From NCBI GenBank assembly GCA_017618195.1, contig JAFZUW010000026.1, forward strand, positions 1 through 64,000: a stretch of 64,000 nt of DNA. Direction: 5' to 3'. The DNA comes from Lachnospiraceae bacterium (GTDB lineage Bacteria; Bacillota; Clostridia; Lachnospirales; Lachnospiraceae). The first letter of the stretch is position 1; the number at the start of each line of letters is the position of its first letter. Under the pieces are notes generated by a model. It was not told the DNA's origin, did no database searches, and worked only from the letters and a program-made list of their open reading frames with translations. Of the stretch, positions 17,234 to 26,294 are shown piece by piece. The position numbers were made by a program, and so were the translations under genes.

Positions 17234-18151
17234 TTAAAACCACTTTTTCTTTTTCAGAATGATCAGAATCGTTGTCGCAATCAGCACACAGACGCCGGCG
17301 ACAATCGGGTAGGAGTATTTAAAGTCGAGTTCGGGCATGTACTTGAAGTTCATGCCGTACCAGCCGGTGATCAGCGTGAGCGGCGTGAATACCGTGGCAA
17401 TGATCGTTAAGAACGACATGTTGCGGTTCTGCTTGACCTCAAGCTGTGAATGATAGAGGTCGCGCACCTGCATCGTATGCTCGCGAAGCGAAGCAACATT
17501 GGACTGCAGTCTTGCCGCGCGCTCAATGAAGAGCCGGAAGAAGCGGAGATTCTTCGTTTGGAAGAAGCCGTTCTCATTTTCCTCGAGCTCCTGCCCTAAA
17601 TCAATCAGCTGCTCGTAGTGCGTGCGAAGGTCGAGAAGCTCGCTTCGGATGTCCACAAGCCGCGCCATGATCCCGTCGAGGTCGCCCGAAAGAATGCGGT
17701 CCTCCATCGCGTCCATTTCCTTTTCGTATTTCTCAAGTGTGATCAGGTCGCCGGTTACGATGCCCTCAAGAAAATCGTAAAGAAAGCGCTCAATCGAAGG
17801 CAGCTTCCAGCGCTTGCTCGTCTGAATCCGGTCGAGAATCTTCTGGGCGGTGCCGTCGTCATCGAGAATAACGATGCCGCGCTCGTCGATTGCGAAGAGA
17901 AAGGTATGCGGCGGGCTCTCGATACTCGTAAAATCCGGAATCGCGAACCGTCCGGTCAGCGAATCGTAGTTTACCTGAATGTCCGTGACTTCGTCATCGT
18001 CCGAATCGAGCTCGAGGTCGATGCCCATGTCGAACAGGTCCTTCTTCTCCTCAAACTCCTCCAAAGAGATGTTCGCGACATAAGGAACTTTCCGGTTTTT
18101 AATGTCCGAAGCGTCGCATTCCGTAAGCGTGTTTTTAATCTGATAGTACAT
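17234..18151 (-). CDS. corA: CorA-family magnesium/divalent cation transporter
   Basis: The protein has 305 residues. A soluble alpha/beta and long-helix domain occupies the first 240 or so. Two C-terminal transmembrane helices follow, with the signature YGMNF between helix 1 and the short loop (GMN motif) and a basic end (KKKKWF). CorA forms a pentameric Mg2+ channel in the cytoplasmic membrane. I chose ATG 18151, preceded on its strand by AAAGGA; the longer frame from 18202 lacks a ribosome site. The end of the gene overlaps a short hairpin (17230-17243) that is too weak to be a sure terminator, so GH2 may be co-transcribed. Confidence 0.93.
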   Translation of the reverse strand: MYYQIKNTLTECDASDIKNRKVPYVANISLEEFEEKKDLFDMGIDLELDSDDDEVTDIQVNYDSLTGRFAIPDFTSIESPPHTFLFAIDERGIVILDDDGTAQKILDRIQTSKRWKLPSIERFLYDFLEGIVTGDLITLEKYEKEMDAMEDRILSGDLDGIMARLVDIRSELLDLRTHYEQLIDLGQELEENENGFFQTKNLRFFRLFIERAARLQSNVASLREHTMQVRDLYHSQLEVKQNRNMSFLTIIATVFTPLTLITGWYGMNFKYMPELDFKYSYPIVAGVCVLIATTILIILKKKKWF

Positions 18152-18205
18152 AGCAAGTCCTTTCCGCCGCAGGGCTTCCGTGATGCCTCTTATTATACCC
18201 AATTC

Positions 18206-18263
18206 TTACGGAAAATGATATTGTTTTTTCGGAAAGCAACAAAATCCATAACATTTTCCGTAA
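18206..18263. repeat. 12-bp inverted repeat between divergent corA and sulP
   Basis: TTACGGAAAATG (18206-18217) and its exact reverse complement (18252-18263) are separated by 34 bp in the divergent intergenic region. The same 12-mer also occurs upstream of the acyl-CoA synthetase. It may be a regulator site shared by both genes, or a long-stem leader element. Confidence 0.6.
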
Positions 18264-18293
18264 AGTGCCGATGATTTTTGGTTGATATCATTC

Positions 18294-18322
18294 TTGCGAA
18301 ACGCCTTTCGGAGTAGTAAACT
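18294..18322 (+). promoter_or_regulatory. Probable sulP promoter
   Basis: TTGCGA (18294-18299) and TAAACT (18317-18322) are 17 bp apart. An inverted repeat GGAGT-N5-ACTCC (18310-18324) overlaps the -10 box. Confidence 0.45.
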
Positions 18323-18375
18323 CCTACTTGTTGTGTCTTTCAGACGGTAACAGACAAGGAGAAGAGAGGTTTTCC

Positions 18376-20025
18376 ATGAAGATTTTTCAGCCGAAGATAA
18401 CGACGGCCCTCAAGGGCTATAAAAAGGAACAGGTGATCAAGGACATCGTTGCCGGTATCATCGTGGCGATCATTGCGCTGCCGCTTTCGATAGCGCTCGC
18501 GATTGCCTCGGGTGTCGGACCGGAGCAGGGTCTTTACACCGCGATTGTTGCGGGCTTCATCATCGCTCTGATGGGCGGAAGCCGTGTAAACATTTCGGGA
18601 CCGACCGCCGCATTTGCCACAATCGTTGCGGGCATTGTCGTACGCTATCAGATGAGCGGACTTGCGCTTGCCACGATCATGGCAGGTATCATTCTGATTC
18701 TGATGGGGCTTTTCAAGTTCGGATCCCTGATCAAATACATTCCGTACACGATTACGACCGGTTTCACCGCGGGTATCGCCGTGACGATTGCCATCGGCCA
18801 GGTGAAGGATTTTCTCGGCCTTACATATCCGGAGGGAACGGAAAATGTGGAGACCGTCGACAAGGCGCTGAACATCGTGAAGAATATTTCATCCTGGAAT
18901 TACATGGCGCTTCTGATCGGTCTTCTCGCGCTTGCGATTCAGATCGTATGGCCGAAGATCAACAAGAAGATTCCGGGCTCTTTGATTGCCGTTATCGTCG
19001 GTGTTTTGATTGTTAAGCTTGCAGGGCTTAAGGTAAATACGATCGGAGACCAGTATACGATTTCCAGAAGCCTTCCGAAGTTCGCGGCCCCTGCGTTTTC
19101 GTTCGCGCTTGTGAAAGAGCTTCTGCCGAGTGCCTTTACGATTGCGGTGCTTGCCGGAATCGAGTCGCTTCTTTCGTGCGTCGTTTCGGACGGTATGATC
19201 GGAAGCCACCACAATTCGAATACCGAGCTGATCGCGCAGGGTACCGGTAACATCGCATCCGCGCTGTTCGGCGGAATTCCCGCAACCGGCGCGATTGCAA
19301 GAACTGCGGCAAATGTGAAGAACGGCGGACGATCCCCGATTTCCGGTATGGTGCATTCCGTTACGTTACTCCTGATTCTTGTCGTTCTGATGCCGTATGC
19401 GTCGCTGATTCCGATGCCCGTGATCGCATCGATTCTCTTCATGGTCGCTTACAACATGAGCGAGTGGAGACATTTCCGCGACATCTGCAAAACCGCGCCG
19501 AAGAGCGACATTCTTGTTCTTCTTCTGACGTTCGGCCTGACCGTCGCATTTGACCTCGTTGTCGCAATCGAAGTCGGCATGGTGCTTGCCGCGTTCCTGT
19601 TCTTAAAGAGAATGACCGAAGTAACCGAAATCCGTACCTGGACTTACATTGCGGAGGACGAGAAGCAGACCGACGAGCTGCACGGCTTAAAGCCCGTTCC
19701 GAAGGGCGTCAGCGTATATGAGATTAACGGACCGATGTTCTTCGCCGTTGCGGACCGCTTTGCGCACATTACGCTTAATGCAGAGGAAAAGGTCGTAATC
19801 ATCCGCATGCGCAACGTTCCGGCGATGGATGCGACTGCGCTTCGTAACCTGACTAATATCTGCACGGCATTTAAGAAGGCCGGAACGACGGTGCTGATGT
19901 CGCATGTCAACGAGCAGCCGATGAGCGTGATGAAGAAGGCCGGCTTCGACCGGCTGATCGGAACGGAGAACTTCCTCCCGAACATCGACGCGGCGCTTGC
20001 CCGCGCGGAGGAACTCGTAAAGTAA
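18376..20025 (+). CDS. SulP-family anion transporter with C-terminal STAS domain
   Basis: The protein has 549 residues. A polytopic SLC26/SulP membrane domain covers about 15-420, with IALPLSIALAIASGVGPEQGLYTAI near its start and GGIPATGAIARTAANVKNGG in the core. A cytoplasmic STAS domain follows (about 440-545, with RMRNVPAMDATALRNL). It should import or exchange an inorganic anion such as sulfate or bicarbonate; the ion cannot be assigned from sequence. I chose ATG 18376, preceded by AGAAGAGAGG. The next promoter, for the thrS leader, begins 15 bp after the stop. Confidence 0.93.
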   Translation: MKIFQPKITTALKGYKKEQVIKDIVAGIIVAIIALPLSIALAIASGVGPEQGLYTAIVAGFIIALMGGSRVNISGPTAAFATIVAGIVVRYQMSGLALATIMAGIILILMGLFKFGSLIKYIPYTITTGFTAGIAVTIAIGQVKDFLGLTYPEGTENVETVDKALNIVKNISSWNYMALLIGLLALAIQIVWPKINKKIPGSLIAVIVGVLIVKLAGLKVNTIGDQYTISRSLPKFAAPAFSFALVKELLPSAFTIAVLAGIESLLSCVVSDGMIGSHHNSNTELIAQGTGNIASALFGGIPATGAIARTAANVKNGGRSPISGMVHSVTLLLILVVLMPYASLIPMPVIASILFMVAYNMSEWRHFRDICKTAPKSDILVLLLTFGLTVAFDLVVAIEVGMVLAAFLFLKRMTEVTEIRTWTYIAEDEKQTDELHGLKPVPKGVSVYEINGPMFFAVADRFAHITLNAEEKVVIIRMRNVPAMDATALRNLTNICTAFKKAGTTVLMSHVNEQPMSVMKKAGFDRLIGTENFLPNIDAALARAEELVK

Positions 20026-20039
20026 GTTTCAGATTATCC

Positions 20040-20067
20040 TTGACAAACGCCGTACGGGTGCTATACT
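20040..20067 (+). promoter_or_regulatory. Promoter of the thrS leader
   Basis: TTGACA (20040-20045) and TATACT (20062-20067) are 16 bp apart, directly upstream of the T-box leader. Confidence 0.7.
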
Positions 20068-20073
20068 ACTGTT

Positions 20074-20310
20074 AAATCGTTGAAGGAGAAGAGTAAGCCG
20101 TAAGACTCCGCCAGAGAAAGGCACCGCGCAAGCGAGCTGGAAGTGCCGAAGGAAGAAGACGACCGAAGACCACCTCCCGAGAGACCCCAATCCGGTCCGG
20201 TGATTCCGTTATCATCACAATGAAGAGGGCTTTCTTCGGAAAGTCAAATAGGGTGGAACCGCGAAGAAATTCGTCCCTGTTGATACGTAAGTGTCGACAG
20301 GGATTTTTTA
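20074..20310 (+). promoter_or_regulatory. T-box riboswitch controlling thrS
   Basis: A leader of about 240 nt contains the canonical T-box core AGGGTGGAACCGCG (20250-20263). It ends in an intrinsic terminator: 13 bp with two G-U pairs (20274-20286 with 20291-20303, loop GTAA) followed by a T run. An AGTA-type loop-E segment near 20091-20094 fits Stem I. Candidate threonine specifier codons ACC lie at 20162-20164 and 20169-20171; I cannot decide between them without folding. Uncharged tRNA(Thr) pairing with the specifier and with the T-box would stabilise the antiterminator and switch thrS on. Confidence 0.93.
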
Positions 20311-20358
20311 TTCCTGCCGACAGAGTTTTTCACAGTCAACGAAAAGGAGAAAGAAGAC

Positions 20359-22323
20359 ATGAAAATTACTTTGAAAGACGGCTCTTTTAAAGAGTACGCG
20401 CAGCCGATGCGCATCATCGACATCGCTGCGGACCTGAGCGAAGGACTCGCCCGTATGGCATGCGCAGGCGAAGTTGACGGAAAGGTTGCAGACCTTCGTA
20501 CCGTCATTGACAAGGACTGCGCGCTGAACATTTTAACGTTTAACGACGAAGCCGGTAAGGCAGCTTACCGTCACACGACCAGCCACGTGCTTGCCGAGGC
20601 GGTGAAGAGACTTTATCCCGACGCCAAATGCGCCATCGGTCCGTCCATCGACACCGGTTTCTATTATGATTTCGATATGGCCCCTCTGGACCGCGAGGCA
20701 CTCGACGCCATCGAGGCCGAGATGAAGAAGATCATCAAGGAAGGCAACGAACTGAAGCGCTTCACGCTTTCCCGCGCCGAGGCAATCGAGCTGATGGAGA
20801 AGCGAGGCGAGCCTTACAAGGTTGAGCTCATTAACGATCTTCCGGAGGATGCGGAACTTTCGTTTTATGACCAGGGCGGATTCGTTGATCTCTGCGCAGG
20901 ACCGCATCTGATGAGCACGAAGCCGATTAAGGCATTCAAGTTGATTTCTTCTTCAGGTGCTTACTGGAGAGGAAGCGAGAAGAACAAGATGCTGACGCGT
21001 ATCTACGGTACGGCTTTCACGAAGAATGCCGACCTCGACGAGTATCTTGCCCATCTTGAGGATATTAAGAAGCGCGACCATAACAAGCTCGGCCGCGAGA
21101 TGAAACTTTTCCTGACGGCCGACGTTATCGGTCAGGGCCTTCCGCTCTTTACGCCCAAGGGAACGAAGATGATCATGACGCTTCAGAGATGGATGGAAGA
21201 CCTCGAGGATAACGAGTGGGGCTATGTCCGCACGAGAACGCCTCTGATGGCAAAGTCCGATCTCTATAAGATTTCCGGTCACTGGGACCACTACATGGAC
21301 GGCATGTTCGTTCTCAATAAAGATGCCGAAGCAGGCAAGGAAGTTATGGCGCTCCGTCCGATGACGTGCCCGTTCCAGTACTACGTTTACATGAATGAGC
21401 AGCGTTCCTACAGAGACCTTCCTTACCGTATGTCCGAGACGAGTACGTTGTTCCGTAATGAGGATTCCGGTGAGATGCACGGACTTACGAGAGTACGTCA
21501 GTTCACGATCACGGAAGGTCACATCGTCCTTCGTCCCGACCAGGCGGAAGAGGAGCTGACGCGCTGCGTAGAGCTTGCAAACTACGTTATGAAGACGCTC
21601 GGAATTGACGGAGACGTAACGTACCGTCTTTCCAAGTGGGATCCCGAGAACAAGGACAAATACGAAGGCGACGAAGAGTATTGGAATTCGACGCAGCAGT
21701 ACCTCCGCGACGTTATGAACAAGAACGGCATCAAGTTCACGGAAGCTGACGGCGAAGCCGCTTTCTACGGCCCGAAGATTGATATTCAGGCAAAGAACGT
21801 ATACGGCAAGGAAGATACGATGGTTACGATCCAGCTCGACTGCGAGAGCGCCCAGAAGTTCGGCATGACGTATGTCGGAGCGGACGGCGAGAAGAAGTTC
21901 CCGTGGATCATCCACAGAACGTCCATGGGCTGCTACGAGCGTACGCTTGCATGGCTGATCGAGCACTATGCCGGCCAGTTCCCGACGTGGCTCTGCCCCG
22001 AGCAGGTTCGCGTGCTTCCGATTTCCGAGAAGACGAATGACTACGCCGAAGAGGTTTGCGCAAAGCTGAAGAAAGCCGGCATCCTCGCTACGGTCGATGC
22101 GCGTGACGAGAAGATCGGCTACAAGATCCGTGAGGCACGTCTCGACAGACTTCCTTACATGCTTGTTGTCGGTGCCAAGGAGGCAGAGGAAGGACTCGTT
22201 TCCGTCCGCAGCCGTTTCCTCGGAGACGAAGGCCAGAAGAGTCTTGACGAATTCATCGCTGCGATCCGTAAGGAAATCGACACGAAAGAAATCCGCAAGA
22301 TCGAAGTGGAAGAGAATAAATAA
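20359..22323 (+). CDS. thrS: Threonine--tRNA ligase
   Basis: The protein has 654 residues, the usual full length for ThrRS. It has an N-terminal TGS domain (1-60), an editing domain with the HxxxH motif HTTSHVLAEA and DLCAGPHL, a class II catalytic core with MTCPFQYY (zinc Cys) and FRNEDSGEMHGLTRVRQF, and a C-terminal anticodon-binding domain. It charges tRNA(Thr) and edits Ser-tRNA(Thr). The ATG at 20359 follows AAAGGAG. Expression is governed by the T-box leader immediately upstream, and a strong terminator follows. Confidence 0.98.
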   Translation: MKITLKDGSFKEYAQPMRIIDIAADLSEGLARMACAGEVDGKVADLRTVIDKDCALNILTFNDEAGKAAYRHTTSHVLAEAVKRLYPDAKCAIGPSIDTGFYYDFDMAPLDREALDAIEAEMKKIIKEGNELKRFTLSRAEAIELMEKRGEPYKVELINDLPEDAELSFYDQGGFVDLCAGPHLMSTKPIKAFKLISSSGAYWRGSEKNKMLTRIYGTAFTKNADLDEYLAHLEDIKKRDHNKLGREMKLFLTADVIGQGLPLFTPKGTKMIMTLQRWMEDLEDNEWGYVRTRTPLMAKSDLYKISGHWDHYMDGMFVLNKDAEAGKEVMALRPMTCPFQYYVYMNEQRSYRDLPYRMSETSTLFRNEDSGEMHGLTRVRQFTITEGHIVLRPDQAEEELTRCVELANYVMKTLGIDGDVTYRLSKWDPENKDKYEGDEEYWNSTQQYLRDVMNKNGIKFTEADGEAAFYGPKIDIQAKNVYGKEDTMVTIQLDCESAQKFGMTYVGADGEKKFPWIIHRTSMGCYERTLAWLIEHYAGQFPTWLCPEQVRVLPISEKTNDYAEEVCAKLKKAGILATVDARDEKIGYKIREARLDRLPYMLVVGAKEAEEGLVSVRSRFLGDEGQKSLDEFIAAIRKEIDTKEIRKIEVEENK

Positions 22324-22343
22324 TCATACGGCATGAATGATGA

Positions 22344-22373
22344 AAGGCTTCGGAGCAGCTCCGAAGCCTTTTT
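22344..22373 (+). terminator. Rho-independent terminator after thrS
   Basis: An 11-bp perfect stem (22344-22354 with 22360-22370) is followed by TTT plus the T pair in the stem. Confidence 0.9.
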
Positions 22374-22392
22374 CTATGCCGTTCCGGGAATG

Positions 22393-22424
22393 AAAAAGGC
22401 TGCGTTGGTTATTCCGCAGCCTTT
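22393..22424 (-). terminator. Rho-independent terminator of the minus-strand membrane-protein gene
   Basis: A perfect 10-bp stem (22395-22404 with 22415-22424) has AAAAA on its left side, which is a T run on the minus strand. It sits back to back with the thrS terminator between two convergent genes. Confidence 0.8.
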
Positions 22425-22441
22425 GTTTCATTGTATGGGTA

Positions 22442-25400
22442 TTATTTATTGCGCTTTCGGATCTCGTTTCGGACGGCAACCGTGATCAGTGCAATTCCGC
22501 TTAATCCGAAGTAAATCCACCATGCCATATCGCCCCAGATCCGGTTGATGATATAGAGGACAAATATGATCATGCAGACAACGCCGATCCTGAAGTAATA
22601 CTTCTTTTGGAACAGATATCCGAACAGAATCAGTGCAACCGCGGGAACTGCATAGAAGAAGATATCCTCGGTGTTTCCGCTGACCAGTGCCGCAACCCCT
22701 AAAAGAGCCATGGCGCCGGTGCAATAAGCAATCCGGATCGTTCCGATAAGCGTGCGTTCGGGATCGGACGGTTCCGGACGGTCTTCAATGATCCACGGCA
22801 GCACGGCCATCAGCACAAGTGACGGAAGCAGATAGAACTGTCCGATCTGTTCGGCAATTGAGCGTGTGCCCGGGAAACGCATGCAAAGAAGAGTCGAAGC
22901 AATCACAAGGGCTATTCCGAGTACGCGCTTCTTAACGGTCTCGTCATCACGGTAGATTAAGAAGAAGCATATTCCGGTGAACACGAAGCCGGGCAGGGCG
23001 TAAGCCAAGAAGAAGCAGTTCGTAAACAGCATGAAGACGCTTTCAAAGATGGAATTGAACAGATTTCCCTGCGCCAGGGCGCTGCCGGCCTTCTGCAGAA
23101 GTTCCGCCTCATTCTCACTTGCATCCCAGGTAAGGAAAGGCGTTGCGAAGAAGATTATGCTCTGCATCAGAAGCATGTAATCCGGGAAAGGATTACGCCG
23201 GTAAGCATCCGGCTTCAGAATCGTCTGCAGGAATGCGAACAGGGCAAAGAGCAGCACCGGAATCTGACAGAACAGGACGGTAAGCCATGAGAAATTCGTG
23301 TGACCTTTCATCATGAATACCGCATAATGAATGCAGAGGATCGTCAGGAAGATGATCGGCACGAACGATACCGGATAGTATTTGCCGGCAAATATCAAAG
23401 CGCAGACCAGCAGGGTAATGCCGACGGAAAGCGCAATGACCGGATTGGTCTGAAGAGCCGGGTCGATGATCCGGATGAGGAACAGAAGCCCGCAAAGGCT
23501 CATCACCCAGATAAATACGGGGCTGACCGGCTTCAGCGAGCGTTCGGAGCGGAGCAGATAATATACGGCGAGTCCGAGCATGATCAGGGACAGCAGAAGT
23601 TCCGGACGCAGGCAGACTGCCGGGATGCCGAGCCGTTCAGCGGTTTTAAAGTGCCTGAAAATTTCCATGCCGTACCAGAGCGAGGCCGTGGCGGTATAAA
23701 GGCCGGTAAGCAGCAGCGCGGGTGAGGTATTCGGCGCAGTACAGCGGAAACGGAAGTATGCGTAGAACACAACGGCGGGAACAAGGAACGGAAGCAGGTG
23801 CGCAAGAACGTACAGCGTGTCCTTGCCGGAACCGGCGTATTTGCCGCCGAAAGAGATCACTGTGATTTCGACCGCCATGGTAAGTGCGGCAACGAAGAAT
23901 GCGGCTACGCGCGGCGCGGTAAGCTTTTCACTGAGCTCGGGCCGCAGCAGGCCTTCCGGTCCGCAGAGATTCAGGATTACGATCAGGCACACGAAGCAGA
24001 CCGCGATGAGAATCGTTCCCGAAACGGCTCTGCTCACAACGTTTACAACCGCTTCGGAAGGAGCGGTCAGAACGGAGATTCCGAGCGCGTAAAAAAGCGG
24101 CCAGATCATGGAATAAACGTACCGAAGACCGAGGATGCTCTTCGGAAGTTCCGTAACGGAACGGTCGCGCACGTTCAGAAGATCTCTTCGGAACGCATTC
24201 GCAAGCGTCAGCAGTAAGAGGGCAAATGCAAGCACCATCACGACAAGAAAAGCCGTATCGGGCGTGTACAGTTCCTCGTCGTACGTCTTTAAGAACACGA
24301 ACGCTCTCATATAGGCATATGTCCAGATAACGAGCATTCCCATCAAAATGCTTTCACCGAGTACGGTGTAAAGCGGGTGATGCGGAATATAGCAGAAGAC
24401 CGCATAGAGGACGGCGGCAATGATCAAAGCGGTCAGATAAACCGTCGTGCGCGGAAGTCCCGGGAAGATATCAAGAAATTCGTCGCCCGTATCAAGCGTA
24501 ACCGACGAAGCGATGATGTGAAGCACTCCGCCGAGCAGCAGCGTGAATAACGGAAGGATTGCTCCCGCAGCATAATGCGGCTGCTTCCGTATCTTGGTAA
24601 GGAACAGGAATCCGCCGATCAGCGGAATCGTCAGTAAAAGCGGAAGAGGCGTTTCGGTGTTGTAAACAAGCGCGTAGTAGAAGAGCGGAAATGCCGTAAG
24701 AATCAGGAACATGGCACCGCACCAATAGAATACGTTAGAAAGAACCGGAGAGCTCTTTAACAGGAAGGACATTGCGATCAGGCAGGCTGCCGCCGTAAGC
24801 ATCCAGAGAATCGCAGGAAGAAATGCGGTCGGGCGGAACATAAGACCCGTGCCGATCAAAAACAGAACCATGGAAGGCAGGCTTAAAAGACCGTTCTCCT
24901 TAAGACGGAAGGAAGCGGTAAGAAACGCTGCAGCGAGGACGCACAGGAATATACCCGCAATCCGGTTGACGGGACCCGTGCAGCACAAAGTGATTGCCAC
25001 AGCCGACATAACATAAAGGTTGATGACGGTGTAAAGCTCATAAATCCCGGAAAACGGTTCGAAAACGGAGTAACCCGGAATCTTCTTCATAAGCGGAACG
25101 AGAAGCACGGCCGCCGAAGCAAATACCGCGATCACTAGAACGTTCCAGCGGTACGGACTGCCGTTATACCGGAGTGCGACCGTAAAGATAATACAGCTTA
25201 AGGAACAGAGCGTTCCGGCAGCAAACACGCGGCTTTCAAAATAGAGCGCTCCGAAACCGAGCAGAATGAAAAGACACCAAAGTGCCAGAAGAATCGTATT
25301 ATAACTGTTCGGCCCGTCCATTGTGAAGAAATCTCCGAGCAGTCCGAAGGCGGCGGAGCCGAGGATCGTGATCGGCAGGGCAATGCTGCCGATCGAATAA

Positions 25401-26254
25401 AAGGCGATACTCGTATTATTCAGCTTCAGCTTTGCGCGGGCAAAGATACCGGCCGCAAGCAGGATGAAACTGAACGAAAGAAGACAGACGGCACGCGCCG
25501 CAATGCCTAAGCTGCTCCAGGTCGCGGAAATAAAGCCGACCGAAGCGAACAGCAGCAGTACGACACCGAGAACGAGAAGGATGACCATGTTGCTGTTCTC
25601 AGTATTACCTGCAGGCTTAACATGTACCGGCTGCTCCGAATAAGGCCGGTGCACGGGAGGCTCTGTATAAGGCGGCTGAACCGGCCCGGCGGGAGCATTC
25701 GAAGAATACCCCTGACGCGCCGTATTAAGCGGCTGAACGACCGGAGACTTCGGCATGGAAAGCGTCTGCACGGTTACCGGCTGAACGGCAGGCTGCGCGG
25801 GAACGACCGGCTGCTGTGCGGCGTCCGCGGTTACCGGCTGAACAACCGGCTGCTGAGAGGCGTCCGCGGTTACCGGCTGAACGGCAGGCTGCGCGGGAAC
25901 GACCGGCTGCTGAACGGCGTCTTCGGACGCCGGCTTGGGAAATGCAGTACCGGGTTCGTTCGGTTCCTTCATAAACAAAGGAACCGGAATACGGACCGGG
26001 TTTCCGGACTGTACGGTCTGTGCGTTCTGCACTCCGTCCGACGGCTGATCTGCGTCTTTTTGAGTCTCTGAAACAGCAACAACCGGAACATCGTTATAGA
26101 TGTCCGGTTGTATTTTAAACTGCTTGGATTGTTTCAGAAATTTCAGTTCTTCCGTAAGCTGCTTGACGCGGCTTCGCTGTGAAAGACCGTAAATCAGTAA
26201 CGGGACGGGCGACAGAAGATAAACAATCAGAAGTATAATCTCAATTGCCAACAT
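22442..26254 (-). CDS. Very large multi-pass membrane protein of unknown function
   Basis: I do not recognise this 1270-residue protein. Residues 1-20 form one hydrophobic segment with a short basic segment after it. Residues about 75-235 are a hydrophilic, Pro/Gln/Val-rich linker with repeated QPAVQPVTAD/QQPVV units. From about residue 238 to the end there are some 28-30 hydrophobic helices with very short loops. No catalytic motif or transporter signature is visible. The layout (one anchor, a disordered repeat linker, then a giant helical block) resembles DUF2157/DUF2339-type clostridial membrane proteins, but I cannot place it firmly. The ATG at 26254 follows AAAGGGG. An XRE regulator gene lies 40 bp upstream on the same strand. 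Confidence 0.8.
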   Translation of the reverse strand: MLAIEIILLIVYLLSPVPLLIYGLSQRSRVKQLTEELKFLKQSKQFKIQPDIYNDVPVVAVSETQKDADQPSDGVQNAQTVQSGNPVRIPVPLFMKEPNEPGTAFPKPASEDAVQQPVVPAQPAVQPVTADASQQPVVQPVTADAAQQPVVPAQPAVQPVTVQTLSMPKSPVVQPLNTARQGYSSNAPAGPVQPPYTEPPVHRPYSEQPVHVKPAGNTENSNMVILLVLGVVLLLFASVGFISATWSSLGIAARAVCLLSFSFILLAAGIFARAKLKLNNTSIAFYSIGSIALPITILGSAAFGLLGDFFTMDGPNSYNTILLALWCLFILLGFGALYFESRVFAAGTLCSLSCIIFTVALRYNGSPYRWNVLVIAVFASAAVLLVPLMKKIPGYSVFEPFSGIYELYTVINLYVMSAVAITLCCTGPVNRIAGIFLCVLAAAFLTASFRLKENGLLSLPSMVLFLIGTGLMFRPTAFLPAILWMLTAAACLIAMSFLLKSSPVLSNVFYWCGAMFLILTAFPLFYYALVYNTETPLPLLLTIPLIGGFLFLTKIRKQPHYAAGAILPLFTLLLGGVLHIIASSVTLDTGDEFLDIFPGLPRTTVYLTALIIAAVLYAVFCYIPHHPLYTVLGESILMGMLVIWTYAYMRAFVFLKTYDEELYTPDTAFLVVMVLAFALLLLTLANAFRRDLLNVRDRSVTELPKSILGLRYVYSMIWPLFYALGISVLTAPSEAVVNVVSRAVSGTILIAVCFVCLIVILNLCGPEGLLRPELSEKLTAPRVAAFFVAALTMAVEITVISFGGKYAGSGKDTLYVLAHLLPFLVPAVVFYAYFRFRCTAPNTSPALLLTGLYTATASLWYGMEIFRHFKTAERLGIPAVCLRPELLLSLIMLGLAVYYLLRSERSLKPVSPVFIWVMSLCGLLFLIRIIDPALQTNPVIALSVGITLLVCALIFAGKYYPVSFVPIIFLTILCIHYAVFMMKGHTNFSWLTVLFCQIPVLLFALFAFLQTILKPDAYRRNPFPDYMLLMQSIIFFATPFLTWDASENEAELLQKAGSALAQGNLFNSIFESVFMLFTNCFFLAYALPGFVFTGICFFLIYRDDETVKKRVLGIALVIASTLLCMRFPGTRSIAEQIGQFYLLPSLVLMAVLPWIIEDRPEPSDPERTLIGTIRIAYCTGAMALLGVAALVSGNTEDIFFYAVPAVALILFGYLFQKKYYFRIGVVCMIIFVLYIINRIWGDMAWWIYFGLSGIALITVAVRNEIRKRNK
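25771..25912. repeat. Tandem coding repeats in the Pro/Gln-rich linker
   Basis: A 46-base unit occurs exactly at 25771-25816 and again at 25867-25912. The stretch between holds a shorter, related unit (CGGTTACCGGCTGAAC at about 25828). Together they encode the QPVTAD/QQPVV repeats. Copy number here could change by slippage or recombination without breaking the frame. Confidence 0.8.
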
Positions 26255-26294
26255 AATGCTACCCCTTTCCCCAAAAGCCCTGCGGGCTTAAGCG

